Positions 54,528-63,928 of a DNA stretch of 64,000 nt are shown here, piece by piece (within the stretch, counting starts at the first letter, position 1; each line of letters begins with the position of its first letter). This stretch comes from Aquibaculum sediminis (GTDB taxonomy: Bacteria; Pseudomonadota; Alphaproteobacteria; Kiloniellales; DSM-21159), in the NCBI RefSeq assembly GCF_040712085.1, contig NZ_JBFCVK010000011.1, forward strand, positions 76,460-140,459. The letters run 5' to 3'. Position numbers and translations under genes: made by a program. The notes beneath the pieces were generated by a model. The model saw nothing but the letters and a program-made list of their open reading frames with translations. It ran no database searches and was not told where the DNA came from.

Positions 54528-56270
54528 ATGTCCATGCCGCTCGATTCGAGAGATGTCGGTTTCGACAAGTCACGCCTGCCCAGCCGCCACGTCTCGGTCG
54601 GACCCGGCAAGGCTCCGCACCGCTCCTACTACTATGCGATGGGGATGACCGAGAAGGAGATCAATCAGCCCTTCGTCGGCGTCGCCACCTGCTGGAACGA
54701 GGCGGCCCCCTGCAATATCTCGCTCGGGCGCCAGGCCCAGGTGGTCAAAAAGGGCGTCAAGGCTGCCAACGGCACCCCGCGCGAATTCACCACCATCACC
54801 GTGACCGACGGCATCGCCATGGGCCACCAGGGCATGAAGTCCTCCCTGGCAAGCCGTGATCTCATCGCTGACTCGGTCGAACTCACGATGCGCGGCCACT
54901 GCTACGATGCGCTGGTCGGCCTGGCCGGCTGTGACAAGTCGCTGCCCGGCATGATGATGGCCATCGTTCGCCTCAACGTCCCCAGCATCTTCATGTACGG
55001 CGGTTCGATCCTGCCCGGCCGTCACAAGGGCAAGGACGTCACCGTACAGGATGTCTTCGAGGCCGTCGGCGCGCACCAGGCCGGCAACCTCAAGGACGAG
55101 GAACTCCACAGCCTCGAGTGCGTGGCCTGTCCCTCGGCCGGCTCCTGCGGCGGTCAGTTCACCGCGAACACCATGGCCTGCGTCTCGGAGGCCATCGGGC
55201 TTGCGCTGCCCGGTTCGGCCGGTGCGCCGGCACCCTACGAAAGCCGCGACGCCTATGCTGAGGCTTCAGGGCAGGCGGTGATGCGCCTGCTGCAGCTGGG
55301 CTTGCGTCCGCGCGACATCGTCAGCCGCAAGTCGCTGGAGAATGCCGCCATGGTTGTGGCCGCTTCCGGCGGTTCGACCAACGCCGCGCTGCACCTGCCG
55401 GCAATCGCTCACGAGGCGGGGATCGAATTCGACCTCCACGATGTGGCCGAGATCTTCAAAAAGACGCCCTACATCGCCGACCTGAAACCGGGCGGTCGCT
55501 ACGTTGCCAAGGATCTCTTCGAGATCGGTGGCGTGCAGGTCCTGATGCGGGCCCTGCTGGACGGCGGCTATCTTCACGGCGACTGCATCACGGTCACCGG
55601 CAAGACCATCGCCGACAACCTCAAGGGCGTCGAACTGCCGAGCGATCAGGACATCGTGCGTCCGACCAGTGATCCCATCACCCAGACCGGCGGTGTCGTC
55701 GGTCTGCGCGGCACGCTGGCGCCGGAAGGGGCCATCGTGAAGGTTGCGGGCATGAAGAACCTCAAGTTCCGCGGCACCGCTCTGGTGTTCGACAGCGAGG
55801 AGGAAGCCTTCCAGGCGGTGCAGGAGCGCCGCTACAAGGAAGGCGACGTCTTCGTGATCCGCTACGAAGGTCCGAAGGGCGGCCCCGGCATGCGCGAGAT
55901 GCTGGCGACCACCGCGGCGATCTACGGCCAGGGCATGGGCGATAAGGTCGCACTGATCACCGACGGGCGCTTCTCCGGCGCCACCCGCGGTTTCTGCATC
56001 GGCCATGTCGGTCCGGAAGCGGCCATCGGCGGTCCCATCGGCCTGCTGAAGAACGGCGACATCATCGTCATCGATGCCGAGAAGGGCATCCTTGACGTCG
56101 AGGTTTCGGAGAAGGAGTTGGAGGCACGGCGCAAGGATTGGGCGCCGCGCGAACACGACTTCCAGTCCGGCGCGCTCTGGCGCTATGCCCAGACCGTCGG
56201 TTCGGCGGAGAAGGGGGCGGTGACGCACCCGGGCGGTGCGGCGGAAACCCACTGCTACGCCGACATCTGA
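54528..56270 (+). CDS. ilvD: Dihydroxy-acid dehydratase
   Basis: 580 residues. Iron-sulfur cysteines are in GVATCWNEAAPCN, LAGCDKSLPGMMMA and ECVACPSAGSCGGQFTANTM, the standard IlvD/Edd set. DGRFSGATRGFCIGHVGPEA marks the C-terminal catalytic serine region. It makes the 2-oxo acids in valine and isoleucine synthesis and depends on Fe-S assembly, which the suf operon here would supply. ATG 54528 or 54534 are both possible. The MlrC-like gene starts 33 bases after the stop. Confidence 0.95.
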   Translation: MSMPLDSRDVGFDKSRLPSRHVSVGPGKAPHRSYYYAMGMTEKEINQPFVGVATCWNEAAPCNISLGRQAQVVKKGVKAANGTPREFTTITVTDGIAMGHQGMKSSLASRDLIADSVELTMRGHCYDALVGLAGCDKSLPGMMMAIVRLNVPSIFMYGGSILPGRHKGKDVTVQDVFEAVGAHQAGNLKDEELHSLECVACPSAGSCGGQFTANTMACVSEAIGLALPGSAGAPAPYESRDAYAEASGQAVMRLLQLGLRPRDIVSRKSLENAAMVVAASGGSTNAALHLPAIAHEAGIEFDLHDVAEIFKKTPYIADLKPGGRYVAKDLFEIGGVQVLMRALLDGGYLHGDCITVTGKTIADNLKGVELPSDQDIVRPTSDPITQTGGVVGLRGTLAPEGAIVKVAGMKNLKFRGTALVFDSEEEAFQAVQERRYKEGDVFVIRYEGPKGGPGMREMLATTAAIYGQGMGDKVALITDGRFSGATRGFCIGHVGPEAAIGGPIGLLKNGDIIVIDAEKGILDVEVSEKELEARRKDWAPREHDFQSGALWRYAQTVGSAEKGAVTHPGGAAETHCYADI

Positions 56271-56303
56271 GTAGGACGCAGGCCATACGGGGGGAGACGC
56301 GGC

Positions 56304-57791
56304 GTGAAGATCGCTGTCGGCGGGTTCCAGCACGAAACCAACACCTTTGCGCCCACCAAGGCGGATTATGCCGCCTTCGCCGAGGGCGGCGGCTGGCCAC
56401 CGGTCAGCCGGGGCGAGGAGGTACTGGCGGCCGTTGCCGGCATGAATTTGCCAATCGCGGGCTTCACGGAAGCCGCCCGGACGGCGGGGCACCAGGTTGT
56501 CCCGCTCACCTGGGCGGCCGCGTCTCCCTCCTCCTATGTGACCGAGGATGCCTTTGAGCGGATCTGTGGTCAGATAATCGATGACCTCGCCGGGCTGCGC
56601 GGGGTCGATGCGGTCTATCTCGACCTGCACGGCGCCATGGTCACGGAGCATTTCCAGGACGGGGAGGGCGAGATCCTGCGCCGGGTGCGGGCCACGGTGG
56701 GGCGCGATCTGCCTGTGGTCACCAGCCTGGATCTCCACGCCAACGTCACGCCTGAGATGGTGGCGCTGTCCGACGGCCTGGTCATCTATCGTACCTATCC
56801 CCACGTCGACATGGCGAAGACCGGTGAGCGCGCTTTCGTCCTGCTTTCAGGCCTGCTGCAGGGCCGACGCTGCGCTAAGGCCTATCGCCCGCTCCCCTTC
56901 CTTATTCCGCTGACCAGCGGCTGCACCCTGATCGAACCGGCGGCCTCCATCTACGCCGCGTTGGAAGAGATCGAGGCGGAAGAAGGGCTTGCCAGCCTTT
57001 CCTTCGCGTGCGGTTTCGGGCCGGCCGACATTCATCACTGCGGGCCGAGCGTGGTTGCCTATGGCGGCGATGCGGCGGCGGTGGAGCGCGCGGCGGATCG
57101 GGTCCAGGCCATGGTGGCCGAGCAGGAGGCTGCCTTCGGCGGGGACATCCTGCCGGCCGCAGAGGCCGTGCGCGAGGCGCGCGCCGTTGCCGGTCGGCGG
57201 CCCGGAAAGCCCGTGGTCCTGGCCGATACCCAGGACAACCCCGGCGCCGGAGGCGATGGCGATACCGTGGGCCTGCTGGAAGCGCTGGTGGAGCAGAGCG
57301 CCGAAGGTGCAGTGCTCGGCCTGCTGATCGACCGCGAAAGTGCCGAGCGGGCGCATATGGCGGGCGTAGATTCGACGGTGCGCCTTGAGTTGGGCGCGAA
57401 AAGCGGCCAGCCGGGCCACAAGCCGCTGGTGGCCGACTTCAAGGTGCTTCGGCTGGGTGATGGGGCTTTCACCTGCACGGGTCCCTTCTACGAGGGCGCG
57501 CGCATGCGTCTGGGGCCGATGGCGCTGTTGGACTTGAACGGCGTTCAGATTGCCGTGGCCTCGAAGAAGGTGCAGGCCGCCGACATGGAGATGTTCCGTC
57601 ACCTGGGCGTCGAGCCGACGGAGCGGCCCATCGTGGCCGTGAAATCCTCGGTCCACTTCCGCGCCCACTTTCAGCCGGTGGCTGAGCGCGTGATCGTCGC
57701 CGCGGCCCCCGGACCCAACCCCGTGGACCACAGCCTCCTGACCTACCGCAATCTGCGGCCCGGCGTGCGCCTCATGCCGGCAAAGGGCTGA
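56304..57791 (+). CDS. M81 family metallopeptidase (MlrC-like)
   Basis: 495 residues. Starts VKIAVGGFQHETNTFAPTKA, the MlrC N-terminal signature; metal-ligand regions include YLDLHGAMVTEHFQDGEGE, TSLDLHANVTPEMV and VIYRTYPHVDMAKTGERAF. A C-terminal MlrC_C domain covers LADTQDNPGAGGDGDTVGLL onwards. Named for microcystin degradation in Sphingomonas, but most homologues probably hydrolyse other small peptides or amides. GTG start with GGGGGAG upstream. Convergent 20-base overlap with the next gene's 3' end. Confidence 0.85.
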   Translation: MKIAVGGFQHETNTFAPTKADYAAFAEGGGWPPVSRGEEVLAAVAGMNLPIAGFTEAARTAGHQVVPLTWAAASPSSYVTEDAFERICGQIIDDLAGLRGVDAVYLDLHGAMVTEHFQDGEGEILRRVRATVGRDLPVVTSLDLHANVTPEMVALSDGLVIYRTYPHVDMAKTGERAFVLLSGLLQGRRCAKAYRPLPFLIPLTSGCTLIEPAASIYAALEEIEAEEGLASLSFACGFGPADIHHCGPSVVAYGGDAAAVERAADRVQAMVAEQEAAFGGDILPAAEAVREARAVAGRRPGKPVVLADTQDNPGAGGDGDTVGLLEALVEQSAEGAVLGLLIDRESAERAHMAGVDSTVRLELGAKSGQPGHKPLVADFKVLRLGDGAFTCTGPFYEGARMRLGPMALLDLNGVQIAVASKKVQAADMEMFRHLGVEPTERPIVAVKSSVHFRAHFQPVAERVIVAAAPGPNPVDHSLLTYRNLRPGVRLMPAKG

Positions 57792-59046
57792 TCCGAAGAC
57801 CGGCGGCTTGCGCGACGGCTTCGGCCGCCGCGATACCGCTGGCGTGGGCGCCGTGGACGGTGCCGAAGGCGGGGATGTTGCAGGCCTCTCCGGCGAAGAA
57901 GAGCTTGTTTGCCAGAGGATCGGTCAGTCTTTGCCGTGCATCTGCATGGCCGGGGCGGGCGCTGGAATAGCTGCCACCGAAGCGCGGATCATCGCCCCAG
58001 TTGGTGGCCGACCAGCCCGTAAGGTGGGGGCGCAAGGGCCGCTCCAGCATCGCTTCCAGGAGATCCAGCACCGGCTCGAGGGTGTCGGCCGGCGTTGGCT
58101 TCTGCCAGTGACGCAGCAGGCTGCCGCCCAGGTGCAGCAGGATCATGGGGCGGCCGAAGGGCCGGATGATGCCGTTAAGGGCCGCACGCTCCCGACCCAC
58201 GCGATGGATGTACCAATGCGATTCCTCGGGCAGGGCCGCTTCGTCGAAGCGCAAGGCCAGCTTCTCGTGCCGACCAAGCGGCAGCGCGGCGGCAGCGGCG
58301 CGCTTTTCGGGCGGGAGGGCCGGTTCGAAGAGGTCTTCGCGCAGCAGCACCGGTGTCGGTAGCGCCAGGATGGCGCGCTCTGCCGTCACCCGGCCCCTGG
58401 GTGTGGTGACAGTGACGCCTTGCGCCGACCAGGCGACCCGCTCCGCCGGCGTGTCCAGTTCCACGGCGGTGTCGCGGTGGAGTTCGGCCAGGAGACTGCC
58501 GTAGCCATCTTGCAGCGGCCAGTTGGCGCCATCCTCCTCGAATCGGACATAGTCCTGAATGGAGACCTCTTCGACTTCCCCGCCGTTCATGGCCTGGAGC
58601 CAGCCTTCGGCATAGGCGCGCCAGCGCGGGTGCGGCGGCATGACTTCGGCCAGCGACGCCTCGCGGCCAGCAGTCGCGGCGATTTCGACCGCGGCGTAGC
58701 AGGAGTCGACATAGGCATCGATCTCCTGCTGCTCGGCCTGCGTGGCCCAGTGCCCCTCGTCCGCCAGCCAGTGGCGCACCTTCCGCGGGCTGTCGGACCA
58801 GGCGCGGCCGCGCGCCCGGGCATGCTGCACGAAAGGATTGCTTAGTGCCTGGTGCATCCAGTGCGCGCCGCGGTCCCAGGGCAGGCCCAGGCTGTCCTGA
58901 TCGGTGTGGCAGCGGCCGCCGATGCGCGGCCCGGCCTCCAGCAGCAGGGTGCCCAGCCCCAGGCTGCGGGCACGTGCCGCTGCGGCCAGGCCGGCAGCGC
59001 CGGCGCCAATGACGATGAGGTCGGCGGTCTCAGGTAACGGTTTCAC
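57772..59046 (-). CDS. FAD-dependent amine oxidase family protein
   Basis: 424 residues. The dinucleotide-binding motif is LIVIGAGAAGLAAAARARSL, then LLLEAGPRIGGRCHT, as in flavin monoamine oxidases. The C-terminal FAD motif appears as LFFAGEACNIPAFGTVHGAH, with the preceding GGSYSSARPGHADARQ. Substrate unknown (amines or polyamines). GTG start; it begins 3 bases after the rhomboid stop, so the two are an operon. The 3' end overlaps the mlrC-like gene tail-to-tail. Confidence 0.83.
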   Translation of the reverse strand: MKPLPETADLIVIGAGAAGLAAAARARSLGLGTLLLEAGPRIGGRCHTDQDSLGLPWDRGAHWMHQALSNPFVQHARARGRAWSDSPRKVRHWLADEGHWATQAEQQEIDAYVDSCYAAVEIAATAGREASLAEVMPPHPRWRAYAEGWLQAMNGGEVEEVSIQDYVRFEEDGANWPLQDGYGSLLAELHRDTAVELDTPAERVAWSAQGVTVTTPRGRVTAERAILALPTPVLLREDLFEPALPPEKRAAAAALPLGRHEKLALRFDEAALPEESHWYIHRVGRERAALNGIIRPFGRPMILLHLGGSLLRHWQKPTPADTLEPVLDLLEAMLERPLRPHLTGWSATNWGDDPRFGGSYSSARPGHADARQRLTDPLANKLFFAGEACNIPAFGTVHGAHASGIAAAEAVAQAAGLRISPLPA

Positions 59047-59049
59047 GGA

Positions 59050-59829
59050 TTATCCCCAGGGACGTTTTTTGGTTTTGCGGTTTCTTGACTGACCGGCCCG
59101 GTTTCGCTCCGCAGCGCTGCGCAGGCGCAGGCCCTTGGGCGGTTCCCCTGAGCCGAACAGAGGAACGGTGCGCCGCCGGAAGAAGATCACCAGCACCATG
59201 CCGGCCAGGAAGCCGCCGATGTGCGCCCACCAGGCGATGCCGTCGGCTTCCGGCCCATCCTGTGCGCCGATCACCTGAAAGCCGAACCAGAAGATCAGCA
59301 GCAGCCAGGCCGGCAGGAAGAGCGGAATGATGATGATTGGTACCAGCACCTTGGCGCGAGGGTGGAGCAACAGATAGGCCCCCAGAACCCCCGAAACCGC
59401 GCCACTCGCGCCCACCACGGGCACGGTCGAACCGGGAAAGGCAACAAAGTGCACCAGTGCCGCCGCCACGCCGCAGATGAGGTAGAAGGCAAGGAATCGC
59501 AGGTGCCCCATGGCGTCTTCGACATTGTCGCCGAAGACGAAGAGGAACAGCATGTTGCCGATCAGGTGCATCCAGCTGCCGTGCAGGAACTGGTAGGTGA
59601 CCAGCGTGAAGAGAGAAGGAACCCCCGTCAGTTCGGGGGTCAGGCGTGCCTCGCCGCTCAGCACCGCGGGGATCAGGCCGTAGCCGAAGATGCCTTCCAT
59701 GTAGGCCGCTTGCCCGGCGCCGGTCTGCTGAATGAACACATAGATGCAGACGGCCATCATCCCCCAGGTCACCCAGGGGTAGGCGAGGAAGATCCGGGGG
59801 TTGCGGTCGAACAGCGGCAGGAAGGCCAT
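59050..59829 (-). CDS. Rhomboid family intramembrane serine protease
   Basis: 259 residues, about six or seven membrane helices. Catalytic serine in VVGASGAVSGVLGAYL, catalytic histidine in WWAHIGGFLAGMVL, and oxyanion-loop residues in HLIGNMLFLFVFGDNVEDA-type sequence. The tail is basic (RNRAGQSRNRKTKKR). It cleaves membrane proteins within the bilayer; substrates unknown. The weak ribosome site and tight spacing to the amine oxidase gene suggest a two-gene operon. Confidence 0.9.
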   Translation of the reverse strand: MAFLPLFDRNPRIFLAYPWVTWGMMAVCIYVFIQQTGAGQAAYMEGIFGYGLIPAVLSGEARLTPELTGVPSLFTLVTYQFLHGSWMHLIGNMLFLFVFGDNVEDAMGHLRFLAFYLICGVAAALVHFVAFPGSTVPVVGASGAVSGVLGAYLLLHPRAKVLVPIIIIPLFLPAWLLLIFWFGFQVIGAQDGPEADGIAWWAHIGGFLAGMVLVIFFRRRTVPLFGSGEPPKGLRLRSAAERNRAGQSRNRKTKKRPWG

Positions 59830-59870
59830 GGGTCAGGCCCGCGGCCGACGTTGTGGTCTGGTCATCGCTC

Positions 59871-60650
59871 TCATGCAGGATCGCGCAGCCGGCACCAGAC
59901 CGGCGTGTGATCCGAAGCCTTTTCCCAGCCGCGCGGGTCCCGGTCGATGCCGGACTCCTCCAGACGATCTGCCGCCTGCGGCGACAACAGCAGATGGTCA
60001 ATGCGGATGCCATTGTCCCTTTGCCAGGCGCCCGCTTGATAGTCCCAGAAGGTGTAGGCGTGGGTCGCATCGGGATGCAGCGCCCGGAAGGCTTCGGTGA
60101 AGCCCAGATTGACGATCCGCCGGAAGGCGGCGCGGCTTTCCGGCCGGAAGAGGGCATCACCTTCCCAGGCCGCCGGTTCGTGACAGTCTACGGGCTGGGG
60201 GATGACGTTCCAGTCGCCGCCGAGCACAACCGGCACCTCCTGTGCGGCCAATGCGGCCGCCTGCGCGCGCAGGCGCGCCATCCAGGCAAGCTTGTAGTCG
60301 AATTTCGCGCCGGGCACCGGATTGCCGTTCGGCAGGTAGATGGAAGCGACCCGCAAGCCGGCGGTGGTGGCCTCCAGATAGCGGGCCTGGCTGTCCTCCG
60401 CGTCGCCCGGGAGGCCCTCTTGCACGTTTTCCAGCGGGTTGCGCGAGAGCAGGGCCACGCCATTGTAGCTCTTCTGGCCGACCACGGCGCTGTGATAACC
60501 AGCAGCCTCCAACTCCATGGTCGGAAAGGCGTCTGCCATGCACTTGGTTTCCTGCAGCATGACCACATCCGGTGCGAAACTCTCGAGCCAACGCAGCAGA
60601 TTGGGCAAACGCACCTTGATGGAGTTGACGTTCCAGGAAGCGATTTTCAT
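59871..60650 (-). CDS. xthA: Exodeoxyribonuclease III
   Basis: 259 residues, EEP-fold nuclease. Motifs: ASWNVNSIKVRLPNLLRWL, MLQETKCMADAFP (metal glutamate), VLGGDWNVIPQPVD, and the C-terminal catalytic ASDHTPVWCRL. Acts on AP sites in base excision repair. Divergent from erpA across 185 bases. Confidence 0.93.
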   Translation of the reverse strand: MKIASWNVNSIKVRLPNLLRWLESFAPDVVMLQETKCMADAFPTMELEAAGYHSAVVGQKSYNGVALLSRNPLENVQEGLPGDAEDSQARYLEATTAGLRVASIYLPNGNPVPGAKFDYKLAWMARLRAQAAALAAQEVPVVLGGDWNVIPQPVDCHEPAAWEGDALFRPESRAAFRRIVNLGFTEAFRALHPDATHAYTFWDYQAGAWQRDNGIRIDHLLLSPQAADRLEESGIDRDPRGWEKASDHTPVWCRLRDPA

Positions 60651-60835
60651 CGGGGAGTCCGCTGCAGGAGAAGGAGTGGCCGCAGTCTAGCACTGTCGCC
60701 CAGGACCGCTCCAGCCACGCAGGCTCCGGTGATGCTCGCAGGCAGTCTGCGCGCTGCCCCTTCCCCTCACCGGTCAGGGTCCTTACATTGGTAGGACAAT
60801 GACCGTTCGCCCTGCTACGGCGGAAGAGGAGTGGT

Positions 60836-61183
60836 ATGAGCACGATTACCCAGGCACCGGAACTGACCTTGAGCGAGAGTGCCGCCAAACGCATCGCGTT
60901 CCTCGCGGCGCAGGAGGACAATCCCGATACCATGCTGCGCATCACGGTCTCGGGCGGAGGCTGCTCGGGCTTCAAGTACGATTTCGCCTTCGATTCGACG
61001 GCCACCGAAGAGGATCGGGTGTTCGAACGGGATGGCGCGAAGGTGGTGATCGACGAAGTGTCGCTCGACCTGCTCGGCGGCTCCCAGGTCGACTTCGTGG
61101 ACGATCTCATGGGCGCCTACTTCCGCATCGAGAATCCCAACGCCACCGCGTCCTGCGGCTGCGGCACCTCCTTCGCGCTGTAA
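60836..61183 (+). CDS. erpA: A-type iron-sulfur insertion protein ErpA
   Basis: 115 residues, HesB/IscA family. Conserved cysteines in VSGGGCSGFKYDF and ASCGCGTSFAL. The GGCSGFKYDF form and position next to xthA fit the ErpA group rather than SufA. It hands [4Fe-4S] clusters to apo-enzymes. GAGGAG precedes ATG. It is unlinked to the suf operon, so probably constitutive or regulated separately. Confidence 0.88.
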   Translation: MSTITQAPELTLSESAAKRIAFLAAQEDNPDTMLRITVSGGGCSGFKYDFAFDSTATEEDRVFERDGAKVVIDEVSLDLLGGSQVDFVDDLMGAYFRIENPNATASCGCGTSFAL

Positions 61184-61274
61184 GCCGGGCCTCCGGCCCT
61201 CATCTCTGACGGGCCGGCTGGCGCTCCCCCGCGGAACGCGGCCAGCCTGTGGTTCCTTCTGAAGGACTCTCTGC

Positions 61275-63731
61275 ATGTCTGTGCTTCCGAGCCAGGCCCG
61301 TGCCGTGATCATCGGCGGGGGCGTTGTCGGCTGTTCCGTCGCCTATCATTTGGCTCAGCTTGGCTGGAAGGACGTGGTTCTGCTGGAGCGCAAGCAGCTC
61401 ACTAGTGGCACCACCTGGCATGCGGCAGGGCTGATCGGACAGCTGCGCTCGACCTTGAACCTGACGCGCCTCGCCAAGTACTCCGCCGAACTCTACGCGC
61501 GGCTTGGCGATGAGGTGGGGCTGGACACGGGCTTTCGGCAGAATGGGTCCCTTGCGGTTGCCCTGACCGGGGAGCGGCTCGAGGAACTCAAGCGCTCGGC
61601 CTCCACGGCGAAGACCTTCGGCCTCGATGTGCAGGTCCTGACACCGAGCGACGTGCGCGAAGTCTATCCCCTGCTTGCCGGAGCGGACATCCACGGTGGT
61701 GCCTTCCTGCCCAAGGACGGCCAGGCCGATCCGGCGAACATCGCGCTTGCCCTGGCCAAGGGCGCGCGGGCCGGCGGCGTCGCGATCTTCGAAAACACCA
61801 AGGTGACGGCCGTGCACCGCAGCGACGGGCGCGTCACCGGCGTCGCAACGGACAAGGGCGAGATCGCGGCCGATTTCGTGGTGAACTGCGGCGGCATGTG
61901 GGGGCGGGAGATCGGCCGCATGGCCGGCGTCGATGTACCGCTGCACGCCTGCGAGCACTTCTACATCGTCACCGACGCCATTCCCGACTTGCCGCGCGAC
62001 CTCCCGGTGCTGCGCGTGCCCGACGAGTGCGCCTACTACAAGGAGGATGCTGGCAAGATCGTGCTCGGCTGCTTCGAACCCCAGGCCAAGCCCTGGGGCG
62101 GGCAGGGCATCCCCGAGGACTTCTGCTTCGACGAATTGCCCGAGGATTTCGCGCACTTCGAGCCAATTCTGGAGCGCGCCGTCGAGCGCCTGCCGATCCT
62201 GGCCGAGGCCGGCATTCGCACCTTCTTCAACGGTCCCGAAAGCTTCACGCCCGACGGCCGCTACCTGCTGGGGGAGGCGCCCTTCCTGCGCAACTTCTTC
62301 CTGGCTTGCGGCTTCAACTCCATCGGCATCCAGTCGGCCGGCGGCGCGGGCAAGGCCTTGGCGGAGTGGATGGATGGCGGCGAGCCGCCGTTTGATCTCT
62401 GGGACGTGGACATCCGCCGCCTACACCCGGTGCAGAACAACCGCCGCTACCTGGAGGCCCGCGTCTCCGAGACCCTGGGACTGCTTTACGCCGACCACTT
62501 TCCCTATCGGCAGTTTGCCACTGCCCGCGGCATCCGCCGCACGCCGCTGCACGATGCCCTGGCGGCTCGTGGCGCCTGCTTCGGCGAAACGGCAGGGTGG
62601 GAGCGGGCCAACTGGTTTGCGCCCGACGGCGTGGAACCGGTCTACCGCTACAGCTGGCAGCGGCAGAACTGGTTCGAACACGCCGCTGCGGAGCACCGCG
62701 CCGTGCGCGAAACGGTCGGCCTCTTCGACATGAGCTCCTTCACCAAGTTCCGCGTCGAGGGGGCCGATGCCAAAGCGGTGCTGCAGCGCGTCTGCGCCAA
62801 CGACGTGGCTGTGGAGCCGGGGCGGGTGGTCTACACCCAGTGGCTCAATCGCCACGGCGGCATCGAGGCGGATTTGACCGTGACCCGCCTCAGCGAAACC
62901 TCCTATCTGGCCGTGACCGCTGCCGCTTCGGGCATCCGGGATCTGGCCTGGCTGCAGCGGCAGATTCCAGAGGAGGCGCGCTGCGCCGTCGTCGACGTGA
63001 CCGGAAGCGAGGCGGTCCTGAGCCTCATGGGTCCGCAGTCCCGGGCGCTGCTCCAGACCGTGACCGACCAGGACCTGGGCAACGAGGCCTTCCCCTTCGC
63101 CACCGCGCAAACCATCGAACTGGGCTCTGTGCTGGCCCGCGCACATCGCATCACCTACGTCGGCGAACTGGGCTGGGAGCTCTATGTGCCCAGCGAAATG
63201 GCCCGCAGTGCCTTCGAAGCCTTGATGGAGGCCGGGGAGGGGTTCGGGCTGAAGCTCTGCGGCATGCACGCCCTGGATTCCTGCCGGATCGAGAAGGCTT
63301 TCCGGCACTTCGGACATGATGTGACCGATGAGGATCACGTGCTGGAGGCCGGCCTGGGCTTCGCGGTGAAGGTCGACAAGACGCCGTCGAAGTTCGGCGA
63401 TTTCATCGGCCGCGAAGCCGTGCTGCGCAAGCGCGAGGCAGGGCTGCAACGGCGCCTGCTGCAGTTCAAGCTCCGCGATCCCGCGCCGCTGCTCTACCAC
63501 GATGAGCCGATCCGGCGGGATGGCGAGATTGTGGGGCGCCTGACCTCGGGCAACTACGGGCACCATCTGCGGGCCGCCATCGGCCTCGGCTATGTCAGCG
63601 TGCCGCCCGATACCTCGCTGCCGGCGCTGTCCCAGGCCGACTACACCATCGAGATCGCCGGGGAGCTGTTCGCGGCCGAGGCCAACGTCAAGCCGCTCTA
63701 CGATCCTAGGAGCGAGCGGCCGCACAGTTAA
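61275..63731 (+). CDS. FAD-dependent dimethylglycine/sarcosine dehydrogenase-like protein with GcvT domain
   Basis: 818 residues. N-terminal FAD oxidoreductase (VIIGGGVVGCSVAYHLAQLG; SGTTWHAAGLIGQ, the motif region of the covalent-flavin histidine in DMGDH-type enzymes) to about residue 400, then the GcvT folate-binding domain (SFTKFRVEGADAKAVLQRVC; ITYVGELGWELYVPSE) and a C-terminal barrel. Expected to demethylate dimethylglycine or sarcosine and pass the one-carbon unit to tetrahydrofolate, in glycine-betaine breakdown. AAGGA precedes ATG. Its TAA stop lies at the junction with a palindromic-element fragment, so the extreme C-terminus may have been altered. Confidence 0.85.
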   Translation: MSVLPSQARAVIIGGGVVGCSVAYHLAQLGWKDVVLLERKQLTSGTTWHAAGLIGQLRSTLNLTRLAKYSAELYARLGDEVGLDTGFRQNGSLAVALTGERLEELKRSASTAKTFGLDVQVLTPSDVREVYPLLAGADIHGGAFLPKDGQADPANIALALAKGARAGGVAIFENTKVTAVHRSDGRVTGVATDKGEIAADFVVNCGGMWGREIGRMAGVDVPLHACEHFYIVTDAIPDLPRDLPVLRVPDECAYYKEDAGKIVLGCFEPQAKPWGGQGIPEDFCFDELPEDFAHFEPILERAVERLPILAEAGIRTFFNGPESFTPDGRYLLGEAPFLRNFFLACGFNSIGIQSAGGAGKALAEWMDGGEPPFDLWDVDIRRLHPVQNNRRYLEARVSETLGLLYADHFPYRQFATARGIRRTPLHDALAARGACFGETAGWERANWFAPDGVEPVYRYSWQRQNWFEHAAAEHRAVRETVGLFDMSSFTKFRVEGADAKAVLQRVCANDVAVEPGRVVYTQWLNRHGGIEADLTVTRLSETSYLAVTAAASGIRDLAWLQRQIPEEARCAVVDVTGSEAVLSLMGPQSRALLQTVTDQDLGNEAFPFATAQTIELGSVLARAHRITYVGELGWELYVPSEMARSAFEALMEAGEGFGLKLCGMHALDSCRIEKAFRHFGHDVTDEDHVLEAGLGFAVKVDKTPSKFGDFIGREAVLRKREAGLQRRLLQFKLRDPAPLLYHDEPIRRDGEIVGRLTSGNYGHHLRAAIGLGYVSVPPDTSLPALSQADYTIEIAGELFAAEANVKPLYDPRSERPHS

Positions 63732-63771
63732 ATGCGTGAATCCGGTCAAAGGTAGAGACGAGCGGCTCTAG
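63729..63771. repeat. Truncated palindromic element abutting the dehydrogenase stop
   Basis: TAAATGCGTGAATCCGGTC matches the middle of the 34242 element, and AGAGACGAGCGGCTCTAG matches its right end; the intervening part is deleted. The first TAA is also the stop codon of the upstream gene. Confidence 0.65.
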
Positions 63772-63906
63772 AGCGGATCGCGTTTGATCTGTAACGCGCA
63801 GCGTTCAGAACAAACGCGTGAATCCGCTCTGAATCAAAGGTGTAGAGCAGATTCACGACTCAAACCGGGTCGCTTCGCGAACCCGATTTGAGTCGATCTG
63901 CTCTAG
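63772..63906. mobile_element. 135-bp two-hairpin miniature element (MITE-like), copy 2
   Basis: Flanked by CTAG at 63768-63771 and 63903-63906, exactly 135 bases apart as in copy 1. First hairpin: AGAGCGGAT...ATCCGCTCT (63770-63830); second: TAGAGCAGAT...ATCTGCTCTA (63843-63905), with a near-perfect inner stem around TTCG. Terminal inverted repeats read CTAGAGC(G/A)GAT. No coding capacity. Confidence 0.8.
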
Positions 63907-63928
63907 TGTCCTGGTTCAGAAGTTCTAA

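Noticed and set aside
61184..61274. Glycine riboswitch before the GcvT-domain gene
   Set aside because: The 91-base gap is GC hairpins without the conserved glycine-aptamer core.
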